A stretch of DNA of 13,962 nt from an uncultured beta proteobacterium (GTDB lineage Bacteria > Pseudomonadota > Gammaproteobacteria > Burkholderiales > Burkholderiaceae), in contig CAIMXN010000015.1 in the NCBI GenBank assembly GCA_903845455.1, forward strand, positions 1 through 13,962. Reading direction: 5' to 3'. How positions within the stretch are numbered: the stretch's first letter is position 1; each line of letters starts with the position of its first letter. Both the position numbers and the translations under genes were made by a program. This document shows positions 6,815-13,464 of the stretch, one piece after another. The notes under the pieces were generated by a model. That model saw only the letters and a program-made list of their open reading frames with translations. It did no database searches and was not told the origin of the DNA.

Positions 6815-7130
6815 TCGACTTGTAAATCGCATCAATATGATTCAAAGCTTCATCGCTTGTGGGTAGCTGCTGCCCCTCGTCTTGAAGCTTCATTAGCTGA
6901 CCCATATATACCCCCTCGTGAGTCCCTAAATTAATGCCGGTTACAACAAAATATCTTCCATCCATCAGCCGTTTTTCATCTAAAGCCACACCTTTATACC
7001 CAGCATTCAAGATTGCAATTCCTATATCTAGGATTTGAGGTGTCTGAGTGGAAAAGGGCACATCATCGGGGTCTATAACGTAGATATCGCCAGACCTGGA
7101 GTGGTAGATAAGTAAAATATCACTCATCAT
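6795..7130 (-). CDS. Unknown 111-residue protein of the element, with an SGDI module
   Basis: I do not recognise the family. The N-terminal third is LLIYHSRSGDIYVIDPDDV (about 5-23), which resembles the N-terminus of the helicase (FAIYDSSGDIWMVDQNEI). The rest is a mixed alpha/beta sequence with GYKGVALDEKRLMDGRYFVVTG and an acidic/Gln-rich C-terminus ending GGSHE. The start is chosen at 7130, where ATGA overlaps the alpA stop and GAGGAG (7141-7136) lies 5 bases upstream; ATG 7127 and GTG 7136 are alternatives. Its place between the regulator and the primase, with overlapping reading frames on both sides, points to a role in replication or its control, perhaps as a partner of the helicase. 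That is inference only. Confidence 0.7.
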   Translation of the reverse strand: MMSDILLIYHSRSGDIYVIDPDDVPFSTQTPQILDIGIAILNAGYKGVALDEKRLMDGRYFVVTGINLGTHEGVYMGQLMKLQDEGQQLPTSDEALNHIDAIYKSNGGSHE

Positions 7131-7315
7131 TTGCACTCCTCAATTTTCGATTTCAACCAGTCTTGAATGGCTTTGCTGGACCAGCCAGTGGACCTTGATG
7201 TCAATAAAATACTTTTCGGAAAAGTTTTTTCCCGAACAAGTTTGTAGATAGTAGAGGGCTTTAGACCCGTTAGCGCACATACTTCCTTAATGCGATAAAT
7301 TTGCAATGATTCCAA
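7127..7315 (-). CDS. AlpA-family helix-turn-helix regulator
   Basis: 62 residues. RIKEVCALTGLKPSTIYKLV (8-27) is the winged/MerR-like helix-turn-helix of AlpA and excisionase proteins, followed by the FP.....GW...I..WL pattern (32-54) typical of the family. The start codon is TTG, supported by AGGAGA (7327-7322) six bases upstream; no ATG gives a family-like N-terminus. AlpA proteins activate excision or integrase genes in P4-like elements and are the switch in Gram-negative phage-inducible islands. Here the gene opens a polycistronic run with the replication genes. An imperfect palindrome just upstream (7346-7371) may be its operator. Confidence 0.85.
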   Translation of the reverse strand: MESLQIYRIKEVCALTGLKPSTIYKLVREKTFPKSILLTSRSTGWSSKAIQDWLKSKIEECK

Positions 7316-7345
7316 TTTGAATCTCCTATATCAGTTAAGTGATGA

Positions 7346-7371
7346 GTAGTCATACAGCGATATATAACTAC
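7346..7371 (-). promoter_or_regulatory. Imperfect palindrome upstream of alpA; candidate operator
   Basis: GTAGTCATA (7346-7354) and TATAACTAC (7363-7371) are inverted repeats with one mismatch around an 8-base centre. They lie 20 bases upstream of the alpA ribosome-binding site, in the only intergenic gap of the element's main block (7316-7421). On the minus strand the region includes TATATA, a possible -10. It could bind AlpA or an unlinked repressor. Confidence 0.35.
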
Positions 7372-7421
7372 ATAGGAGTATTAGAAAATACGGAATTCGT
7401 ACTTAACCGGCTAAACCCGAT

Positions 7422-8036
7422 TTACTTTGGCTTGAACTCTGATATCCAATCACGGACAGTTGAGAAAGTGATGTCTTTATGATCATCATTAAAGACAATA
7501 TTTTTTTGCTCTTCTTCTACTTCATAAATTAGTTTTGTATTTTTTCCTTCAATAATTGCCTTCTCACGAATACTATTGTGGTTATGATTTTGGTGCTTCT
7601 TAGTCGCTCTTCTCACCACCTCTTTGAAAGGGTGCTCTTTTCGTTGTCGAGGCCTTTGGGCAATCCTGCTTTGCTCATTTGATTTACCGTTAATAATGTC
7701 CTCAGCAGCGCCTAGAAGTAATTTCTTCATTACGTCGTCTTTATTCTTTGCAGCAATCCTAATTCCTTCGGCAACTGCATGAATTGCTGGATTTAAATGC
7801 TTCTTTTTTTTGATCGCTTCACTAATCTCATCAAGCGTAATGAGGGCAAGCTGATTAGATTGATCTGGATTCCACCTTAGGTGTAGCCCGTTTTCTTTCC
7901 GCCGTAATGCAAATAAGAGTTTTAGAAGATGGTTGCCATAGTCAGCGAATGAGTCTTCATCCAGCTCTATATTTTTGAATCTAGCTAGGTACCTATCAAG
8001 TCTTATTTGGGGGTAGTTAGGTCTCGCTGTGCTCAT
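7422..8036 (-). CDS. Unknown 204-residue protein overlapping the integrase gene
   Basis: I do not recognise the family. The protein is hydrophilic and basic, mostly helical in character, with no signal peptide or membrane span. Residues 1-60 include QIRLDRYLARF and a Leu-rich helix. A Lys/Arg/His-rich stretch (about 122-158) could contact nucleic acid, and the C-terminus ITFSTVRDWISEFKPK looks like the recognition helix of a small HTH fold. The start overlaps the integrase stop (ATGA, 8033-8036), and AGGAG (8047-8043) lies 6 bases upstream, so it is made with the integrase. A recombination-directionality factor, an integrase helper or an immunity/defence factor are all possible; none is shown by the sequence. 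Confidence 0.75.
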   Translation of the reverse strand: MSTARPNYPQIRLDRYLARFKNIELDEDSFADYGNHLLKLLFALRRKENGLHLRWNPDQSNQLALITLDEISEAIKKKKHLNPAIHAVAEGIRIAAKNKDDVMKKLLLGAAEDIINGKSNEQSRIAQRPRQRKEHPFKEVVRRATKKHQNHNHNSIREKAIIEGKNTKLIYEVEEEQKNIVFNDDHKDITFSTVRDWISEFKPK

Positions 8037-9277
8037 GCAACGCTCCTAATCTGAGTCACATTGGTTCTTTTTATCCCTTTAGCTTGATCATCGCACCAAT
8101 CTGCAAACCACTGCATCATATTGATTCGCTCATCCATAAAGTTGGTTCGCAGATAAGCTCTGCGCACTTTATTCTTTTCCGAGTGGTCAAGTTGTCGTTC
8201 TATCGCATCGTAGTTAAAACCATTCTCATTAAGTACATCCGTTATTAATGAGCGCATACCGTGGGCCGTAACCTTGAAGCCTAACCTATGCAATGCCAGC
8301 CTTAAAGTATTTTCGGACATAATTTTGTGCTTTCCGCCCCCAGGGAAGATATTGCTATCCTGATTACGGAATGTTTGCGGCTTAATTGACAAAAGAGCAT
8401 CTATAGCTTGTTTTGGGAGTGGGACCTGGTGCTCTCTACCGCTTTTCATTCTTTTGCTTGGTATGGTCCACATCTGACTATCGAAATCAACCTCTCCCCA
8501 TACAGCACCTCGAATAGAGTTGTCCCGTAACCCTGTATATATTGCGAGCTTCAATGCGCAGACTGTTTTAGCATCCAGCTTTTGGTCATGGCCAGTTATA
8601 TTGAGCGCTTTGATTAATTCCCCCACCTTATTTTGAGGCAAGGCGGTAAAGTGCTGAACCGGTGGCTTCTTAAAATATTGGTTATCAGCCATATCTCTAG
8701 CTGGATTGATTGTGCCTCGATGCGTATTCCTCGCATGTGAGAAGACTTGCGCTGCTACTGCTCTTGCCCGCCTTGCTGATTCCTTAGCCCCCTTATCGTA
8801 AGCAGTTTTAAGAACAGTAAAGAGATAGGCTTCTTTGATGGCATCAATTGGTAGCTTCTCAAGGTCTGGAAGTAAGTAACGGTTTAGAAGCCCCATATTT
8901 CGCTCATAGTGGTGGGGACTCCAATCGGGTTTATTGTGTTCAAGCCATTCCCGTGACATCACACCAAAAGTAGCTTGCCCTTTGATGACTTGATTTGCCT
9001 TGGCTATTCGATTGGCTGTTGATGGGTTGTCGCCTTTCGCAACATGTTGCTTGGCACCTACAAGTTTTGTACGTGCGATTTGTAGGCTTACTTGAGGATA
9101 GGTGCCCAAGCTATTTGTATTTTCATTCCCATCAATCCTAAATCTGTATATCCAAGAGCGACTACCGTTAGGTTTAATGCGTAATCGCAATCCACCACCA
9201 TCATTAAGGTAGTACATATCTTTCTTTGCTTTTGCCGCCTTGCATGCCGCTTCAGTTAGCAGTTTTTCACCAGCCAT
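8033..9277 (-). CDS. P4-type tyrosine integrase
   Basis: The protein has 414 residues. The N-terminal DUF4102-like arm-binding domain (1-95) has DGGGLRLRIKPNGSRSWIYRF and SLGTYPQVSL, then a core-binding domain (about 100-195) and the catalytic domain (210-385). The active-site set is complete: Arg251 (TGLRDN), Lys278, His339 and Arg342 (HGMR), His365 (LDHS) and the nucleophile Tyr375. Small departures from family habit are HGMR in place of HGFR and RDNS after the first Arg. It catalyses site-specific integration and excision of the element, usually at tRNA or tmRNA 3' ends in this family. The start is supported by GGAGAG (9288-9283). The gene opens the minus-strand block next to the presumed right attachment site and overlaps the following gene by 4 bases. 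Confidence 0.92.
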   Translation of the reverse strand: MAGEKLLTEAACKAAKAKKDMYYLNDGGGLRLRIKPNGSRSWIYRFRIDGNENTNSLGTYPQVSLQIARTKLVGAKQHVAKGDNPSTANRIAKANQVIKGQATFGVMSREWLEHNKPDWSPHHYERNMGLLNRYLLPDLEKLPIDAIKEAYLFTVLKTAYDKGAKESARRARAVAAQVFSHARNTHRGTINPARDMADNQYFKKPPVQHFTALPQNKVGELIKALNITGHDQKLDAKTVCALKLAIYTGLRDNSIRGAVWGEVDFDSQMWTIPSKRMKSGREHQVPLPKQAIDALLSIKPQTFRNQDSNIFPGGGKHKIMSENTLRLALHRLGFKVTAHGMRSLITDVLNENGFNYDAIERQLDHSEKNKVRRAYLRTNFMDERINMMQWFADWCDDQAKGIKRTNVTQIRSVA

Positions 9278-9288
9278 TTAAGCTCTCC

Positions 9289-9362
9289 AGTACCCACATG
9301 AGTACCCAATTTTACCGTAGCTTTTGGTAAAGCGCTATGGAGTGTTATAACTTAAGGTACCC
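9289..9362 (-). repeat. Three (A/G)GTACCC units upstream of the integrase gene
   Basis: AGTACCC at 9289-9295 and 9301-9307 (12-base period, about one helical turn) and GGTACCC at 9356-9362. The first pair lies directly beside the integrase ribosome-binding site. They may be binding sites for a repressor or for the integrase controlling its own gene. Confidence 0.35.
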
Positions 9363-9505
9363 GTGTTTATGGGGTTTTAAGGCTGTTTATAGATAATGGT
9401 GAAGTTTGGTAAAGTCTAATTCGCCGCACGTCCGCTCCGCCAAATTAAATGGTGTTACAAGGTTTTTAGAAGTACAACACCTTGTTACCAAAAGCATTAC
9501 CAAAG
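9311..9505. repeat. TTTGGTAAAG repeats near the presumed attachment site
   Basis: TTTGGTAAAG is exact at 9323-9332 and 9405-9414. It recurs inverted as TTACCAAAAG (9485-9494) and TTACCAAAG (9497-9505), with a partial inverted TTTACC at 9311-9316. Direct copies on the integrase side and inverted copies on the far side of a roughly 70-base centre are what integrase arm-type sites look like. Confidence 0.45.
9419..9442 (+). other. Possible attR: serine-tRNA-like 3' end
   Basis: ATTCGCCGCACGTCCGCTCCGCCA ends in a discriminator G plus CCA, as in Ser tRNAs (CTCCGCCA); it is written here only to mark its pattern: TTCG, then CCGCTCC, G, CCA. The conserved T-arm GTTCRANNC is not intact and the rest of a tRNA is absent. 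It lies 60 bases before an otherwise orphan terminator. It may be the tRNA fragment left at the right end after integration. Confidence 0.3.
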
Positions 9506-9530
9506 ACCGCCTACGGGTGGTTTTTGTTTT
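9502..9530 (+). terminator. Strong terminator with UACG tetraloop and no upstream gene
   Basis: ACCGCC (9506-9511), TACG loop, GGTGGT (9516-9521), then a T-run TTTTGTTTTT. The flanking AAAG/TTTT pairs lengthen the stem. C(UACG)G is an exceptionally stable loop. On the plus strand there is no gene before it for thousands of bases, so it probably once ended the host gene or tRNA that the element entered. Confidence 0.8.
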
Positions 9531-9643
9531 TGTGCTTAACTGATCGGTTTTGGATGATTTGCTAATCGCTATTAACAACTGTTCACTAATTGTCCAAAAT
9601 AAGTCTTCCTAATGAGTATAGGGCTAACCCTTATTTAATGAAG

Positions 9644-9679
9644 TTGAAAAAAGGTTTGATCAAGAAATAAATCAAACTT
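9644..9679 (+). promoter_or_regulatory. Candidate promoter with overlapping inverted repeat for the cyclase gene
   Basis: AGGTTTGAT (9652-9660) and ATCAAACTT (9671-9679) are inverted repeats with one mismatch around caagaaataa. A TTGAAA -35-like hexamer (9644-9649) and a weak ATAAAT (9667-9672) at 17-base spacing overlap it, so a bound protein would affect initiation. It ends about 95 bases before the start codon. Confidence 0.35.
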
Positions 9680-9774
9680 CAAGTAAGATCGTGACAACAC
9701 ATCTTTGAGCTGTCTTGAGGCCTTCTTAAGACTATCGCCCCAGGTTTCGAACATTGTTCATCCTTAAGGGTGTT

Positions 9775-11694
9775 ATGACTTCAGATGAAACCCAACGAAA
9801 ATTAGCAGCCATCATGTTGGCTGATATCGCGCATTTCAGCTCACTGATGGAGCGCGATGAGACTAGAACTTTTACTCGCGTGAGACAGTTTAGAGATCAA
9901 TTAGTTTCCCCCCTGATCTTGCATCACAGCGGTCGGATAATCAAGACGACGGGAGATGGATTTTTAGCTGAATTCGCCAGCCCGACATTGGCCCTAGAAT
10001 GCGCAATCGCAATTCAGCGAGCCAATCATGAGCAAGAACTATCTGTCGCTGCTGCCGATCGACTGCATTTGCGTATTGGCTTGAATGTCGGGGACATCAT
10101 CATTGATGGTGATGACGTAGCGGGTGATGGGGTTAATATTGCTGCCCGCCTGCAATTACTCTCTCCTGAAGATGGTGTTTGTATTTCGAACATGGTCAGA
10201 GATCAGGTCAGAGAAGACCTTGGTGTTAGGTATGACGATCTCGGTGAACAGCAGGTTAAGAATATTGCTAGACCCATTCGTGCTTACAACATCAATTTAT
10301 TTCCCAGTAGTTCGATCTATGGGAATAAGAGTGTGTTCAATCATTTAAAAGTCCAGGCTAAATCCAATAGGGCATTTTATGCAGTGATTGGCGTACTAGT
10401 AATATTTCTGGTGGTGGCGGGTCTATTTGGTTTGGACTACTGGCAAGAAGAGGTCAAAACAGCTGATACAACATCAACCAAAGCAGCCAAAGCGCCTCGC
10501 TTCTCAATTGTCGTTTTGCCCTTTGTTAACAACAGCGGAGACCCAGGTCAGGAATATATTGCAGATGGCATAACTGACGAAGTGACAACACAGCTTTCGA
10601 AAATTAAGGGGAGTTTCGTCATCGCAAGTGGCACCGCTTTTACCTTCAAGGGTAAGACTGTCGATATCAAGACAATCGCAAAGCAGTTGAATGTACGCTA
10701 CGTTCTACAGGGCTCAGTGGTAAAGCTTGCAACGGGTTTTAGTATGAATGCACAGCTCACAGATGGCGCAACAGGTCAAAACCTCTGGGCTGATAACTTT
10801 GCAGCTGGGCTTGGACGCGTTGACGATCTACGCACAAACTTAGTGCGCCTTATAGCAATAGAATTGGATTTGCAGTTGACAGCAATTGAGGCAAAGAAAT
10901 CGTCTCAAAGTAATAATCCTGATGCCGTGGATTACACCTTACTAGGGTGGACGATATTTCGTAAGCCTACAAACAAAGAAGGTCTTCTTAAGGCAAGAGG
11001 CCTATTTGAGAAGGCCCTGACCAGACAAAGTGACTATCCGTCAGCCTTTGTTGGTTTATCGCGTGTGGATGCGTATCTCGCTGATTTTCAGGGAGGCCCA
11101 CAATATTTTCAGTTATTGTCTACCGCTGAACGAAACGCTAAATTGGCTATCTCGCTAGATCCATTTGATGCGAGCGCTCATCTTGCATTATCGACTTCCC
11201 TCATGTATCAAGTTAGAACAGAAGAGGCATTAAGAGCTAACGCAAGAGCGCTGGAGCTGAACCCAAATTACCCAGAGGCGTTAAATGTTCTGGGGATGCT
11301 CAAAATCTTTACTGGAAAGGCCGCCGAGGGAATTCCTCACTTTGAACGTGCTTTAGAGCTATCACCATTAGACCCATCTAGATTCCTTACTTTTTTTCGT
11401 TTTTGCCATGCATATATGCATATTGGCAAATTTGAGAAGGCCATTGCTAAATGTGAAGATTCAATAGAGGGGCTCCCCAACTACTGGCCACCCTCGTCTG
11501 ATCTTCTTGCAGCTTACACAGCTCTCGGAAATCGCGAGAAAGCAGAGGCTGAAAAAGTACGACTATTAAGGATAAAACCCGACTTTTCTATCAGTTCTTA
11601 TAGGGCATTAAGATATTCCAACAACCCACAGTGGCGTAAAGAAATTGAAGAAAACATTTGGGCAAACCTGAGTAAAGCTGGCATCCCTGAGTAA
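9775..11694 (+). CDS. Class III adenylate cyclase with TolB-like domain and TPR repeats
   Basis: 639 residues from the ATG at 9775, chosen because AAGGG (9766-9770) precedes it; an in-frame TTG at 9754 has no such site. The N-terminal cyclase domain (about 8-175) has both metal aspartates, Asp17 (LADIAHFS) and Asp61 (TTGDGF), Lys57 and Asp114 at the adenine-selecting positions, and Asn121 and Arg125 in GVNIAARL, so it should make cAMP from ATP. One membrane span (202-220) follows. Residues 243-345 (IVVLPFVNNSGD, EYIADGITDEV, YVLQGSV) are the TolB N-terminal-like domain usual in this architecture, and 395-600 are TPR-like helices. The cyclase faces the cytoplasm and the rest probably the periplasm as a sensor; topology is inferred. 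The signal sensed is unknown. It stands alone, with an inverted repeat in its promoter. Confidence 0.9.
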   Translation: MTSDETQRKLAAIMLADIAHFSSLMERDETRTFTRVRQFRDQLVSPLILHHSGRIIKTTGDGFLAEFASPTLALECAIAIQRANHEQELSVAAADRLHLRIGLNVGDIIIDGDDVAGDGVNIAARLQLLSPEDGVCISNMVRDQVREDLGVRYDDLGEQQVKNIARPIRAYNINLFPSSSIYGNKSVFNHLKVQAKSNRAFYAVIGVLVIFLVVAGLFGLDYWQEEVKTADTTSTKAAKAPRFSIVVLPFVNNSGDPGQEYIADGITDEVTTQLSKIKGSFVIASGTAFTFKGKTVDIKTIAKQLNVRYVLQGSVVKLATGFSMNAQLTDGATGQNLWADNFAAGLGRVDDLRTNLVRLIAIELDLQLTAIEAKKSSQSNNPDAVDYTLLGWTIFRKPTNKEGLLKARGLFEKALTRQSDYPSAFVGLSRVDAYLADFQGGPQYFQLLSTAERNAKLAISLDPFDASAHLALSTSLMYQVRTEEALRANARALELNPNYPEALNVLGMLKIFTGKAAEGIPHFERALELSPLDPSRFLTFFRFCHAYMHIGKFEKAIAKCEDSIEGLPNYWPPSSDLLAAYTALGNREKAEAEKVRLLRIKPDFSISSYRALRYSNNPQWRKEIEENIWANLSKAGIPE

Positions 11695-11924
11695 TAACGA
11701 TTTTGGTCCTATTGGATCCACGAATGAAATTAAACCCTGAATATAGCCCTGCAGCCTATAAAATAAGATTCACCACCCTATAAGAAGGTGTGGCCTAGCT
11801 TTACTTCTCAGGAGTTTTGACTTTGTTACCCGTCTTATCTGTGACTTTTTATTTCAACTGAAATACCACTTTATAAATGATTCAAGTACAGCTTGGATTG
11901 ATACCTATGATGGATAAGGAATAT

Positions 11925-12260
11925 ATGACTTTAGGCCCCGATACAAATCATTGTTATGTGATTGCCGAGATGTATATTACTGACCATTCTGGTTTTGAAA
12001 AAGATTTCCCAGGCTTGTTTAAATCAATGGCTTTAAAAAAACTTCAAGAATATGGGGGTCAGTTTATTGTGCAAAATACTCATCCTATGAATTTAAAAGG
12101 TCGAAAATTAGAATCAGTCATGAACGTTCTTCAATTTGATAGTGTTGAAAAAGCGCTTGCTGCATATGCCTCTCCTGAAATGAAGCAGTTTGATAAATTG
12201 GCAAAAAAATACGTTAAGATTCGGCGCTATATTTTAAATGGCAGCCCGCTCTTGCTTTAG
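11925..12260 (+). CDS. DUF1330 family protein
   Basis: 111 residues from the ATG at 11925, preferred because AAGGA lies 4 bases upstream. An ATG 16 codons earlier (11877) lacks a ribosome-binding site and would add a tail foreign to the family. The pattern CYVIAEMYITDHSGF (9-23), LQEYGGQFIV (about 41-50), a VMNVLQFDSVEKALAAYASPE stretch (in parts) and KIRRYIL at the end matches DUF1330 proteins, small dimeric alpha/beta-barrel (ferredoxin-like) cytoplasmic proteins whose reaction is not established. It lies between the cyclase and hldD on the same strand, with 230 and 141 base gaps, so it is probably transcribed alone. The 230 bases before it show no gene. Confidence 0.8.
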   Translation: MTLGPDTNHCYVIAEMYITDHSGFEKDFPGLFKSMALKKLQEYGGQFIVQNTHPMNLKGRKLESVMNVLQFDSVEKALAAYASPEMKQFDKLAKKYVKIRRYILNGSPLLL

Positions 12261-12375
12261 GAAGTCATCTAAATCAAGGGTATACGACCATCTTCCTTAC
12301 ATAGAGACTCACTAGGGTCCTTAGCCGCCCCTTATCAGTGGGTTATTAAATTGGGTAATAATTAGATATTCATGT

Positions 12376-12385
12376 AGGTTAACCT
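12376..12385 (+). promoter_or_regulatory. AGGTTAACCT palindrome before hldD
   Basis: A perfect 10-base palindrome 16 bases before the hldD start codon, in the untranslated leader. It may be a regulator site or chance. A weak AAGAG ribosome-binding site follows it. Confidence 0.2.
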
Positions 12386-12401
12386 CAAAAGAGACTCAAA
12401 G

Positions 12402-13412
12402 ATGACAGTCATTGTTACTGGAGGAGCAGGTTTTATAGGCTCCAATCTCATCAAGGCACTCAATGCCCGCGGTGAAAAACAGATTATTGCGGTTGATGAT
12501 CTACGTCAGGGCGATACATTTCTAAATTTAGTTGATCTGGAAATTAACGATTACTTAGACAAAAAAGATCTATTTAAGGCATTTTCAGAAGGGTGGTGGG
12601 GCAAGATTGAGGCTGTTTTTCATCAGGGTGCTTGTACCGATACGCTGGAAAGTAATAGCGCATATTTGATGGAATCTAATTATCAGTACTCAAATGATCT
12701 TTACACTATTTGCAATGCTCAAAAAGTTCCCTTGATCTATGCTTCTGCTGCCACTGTTTATGGGCGATCTACGCAATTTTCTGAGGAGCGTGCAAATGAA
12801 AAGCCATTAAATGCTTATGGCTACTCTAAATTTCTGTTTGATCAATATGCTAGGGACTGTATTTTAGAAAAGAAAAATACTGCTCAGCTTGTTGGTTTAC
12901 GTCTTTTTAATGTGTATGGACCATATGAATCTCATAAAAAAAATGCATCATCGATTATTTTTCAAATGCTGCAGCAATATAAAAACCAAGGATTTGTAAA
13001 TCTTTTTGGTAAATATCAAGATAATGCTGCTGGAGAACAGCGCAGGGATTTTATTTCGATAGAAGACATCGTTAAGATTAATCTTTACTTTTTAGACCAC
13101 CCTGAAAAAAGTGGCATTTTTAATGCTGGCACTGGTACTACCCATTCATTTAATGATGTTGCCTGTCAGGCCATTAACTCAATGCTACAGAGTCAAGGTC
13201 AACCAACGCTCTCTTTGGCTGATATGGTAAAGCAGCAATTGATTCGGTACATTCCCGTCCCTAAATCGCTGGAAAGAAAATACCAAAACTTTACTCAGGC
13301 AAACTTAGATCAACTCAGGGCAGTCGGTTATACCGATCAATTTATTGATCTGACACAAGGCATTCAAAAATATGGCGATTGGCTTGTCAAAAATCCAGAT
13401 TTTTTTCAATAG
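12402..13412 (+). CDS. hldD: ADP-L-glycero-D-manno-heptose 6-epimerase
   Basis: The protein has 336 residues, close to the usual 310-335 of HldD. It is an extended short-chain dehydrogenase fold with the NADP-binding TGGAGFIGSN at 6-15, Asp32 region VDDLRQGD, FHQGACTDT (73-81), the catalytic Ser115 in YASAATVYG and the Tyr139-Gly-Tyr-Ser-Lys143 pair. RRDFISIEDIVKINLYFLDHP is the family's conserved C-terminal segment. It inverts C-6 of ADP-D-glycero-beta-D-manno-heptose to the L-glycero form in the cytoplasm, the last step before heptose enters the inner core of lipopolysaccharide. hldE and the other LPS genes are not next to it. YGRSTQFSEE replaces the more usual YGG..F.E, a minor change. A distinct sugar-nucleotide epimerase is unlikely given the full pattern. 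Confidence 0.92.
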   Translation: MTVIVTGGAGFIGSNLIKALNARGEKQIIAVDDLRQGDTFLNLVDLEINDYLDKKDLFKAFSEGWWGKIEAVFHQGACTDTLESNSAYLMESNYQYSNDLYTICNAQKVPLIYASAATVYGRSTQFSEERANEKPLNAYGYSKFLFDQYARDCILEKKNTAQLVGLRLFNVYGPYESHKKNASSIIFQMLQQYKNQGFVNLFGKYQDNAAGEQRRDFISIEDIVKINLYFLDHPEKSGIFNAGTGTTHSFNDVACQAINSMLQSQGQPTLSLADMVKQQLIRYIPVPKSLERKYQNFTQANLDQLRAVGYTDQFIDLTQGIQKYGDWLVKNPDFFQ

Positions 13413-13464
13413 AACAAGCAGGCTGTTAAGTAGGCGATAGAATTATGAATCTTTAGGCGCATAT

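Larger units (their letters stand above)
3826..9505 (-). mobile_element. P4-like / phage-satellite-like integrated element (boundaries approximate)
   Basis: One minus-strand block carries a complete tyrosine integrase, an overlapping 204-residue gene, AlpA-type regulator, small unknown gene, AEP-type primase, SF3 helicase, iteron-like repeats and an HGG-type phage protein. This int-alpA-primase/helicase order is that of P4-like satellites and Gram-negative phage-inducible islands. No structural, packaging or lysis gene is seen. The right end is placed near the integrase-proximal repeats (9311-9505). The left end is uncertain: no clear direct repeat of the right end and no tRNA gene are present, so the element may end near 3826, include the protease, or run past the window. 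Confidence 0.7.
9278..9774. other. Gene-free junction between element and host genes
   Basis: No credible gene in about 500 bases. From left to right it holds the integrase leader with GTACCC repeats, TTTGGTAAAG-type repeats in both orientations, a serine-tRNA-like 3' end (9419-9442), an inverted repeat GTTACAAGGT/ACCTTGTTAC (9454-9463, 9479-9488), a terminator with no gene in front, and the promoter region of the cyclase gene. A minus frame (9387-9578) crosses all these and is rejected as a gene. Confidence 0.6.

Noticed and set aside
9451..9481. GGTGTT/AACACC hairpin as a second terminator
   Set aside because: Only six base pairs, a 19-base loop and no T-run follow it.
1690..9510. Shared AAAGACCGC at about 1697 and 9502 as attachment repeat
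   Set aside because: Only nine bases match and the flanks differ; the right copy is part of a terminator stem.
9387..9578. 63-codon minus-strand frame at the element's right end
   Set aside because: It crosses the terminator, tRNA-like end and repeats, and its product is a low-complexity basic string.
10124..10348. 74-codon plus-strand frame inside the cyclase gene
   Set aside because: It is an out-of-frame shadow of the catalytic domain, with no ribosome-binding site.
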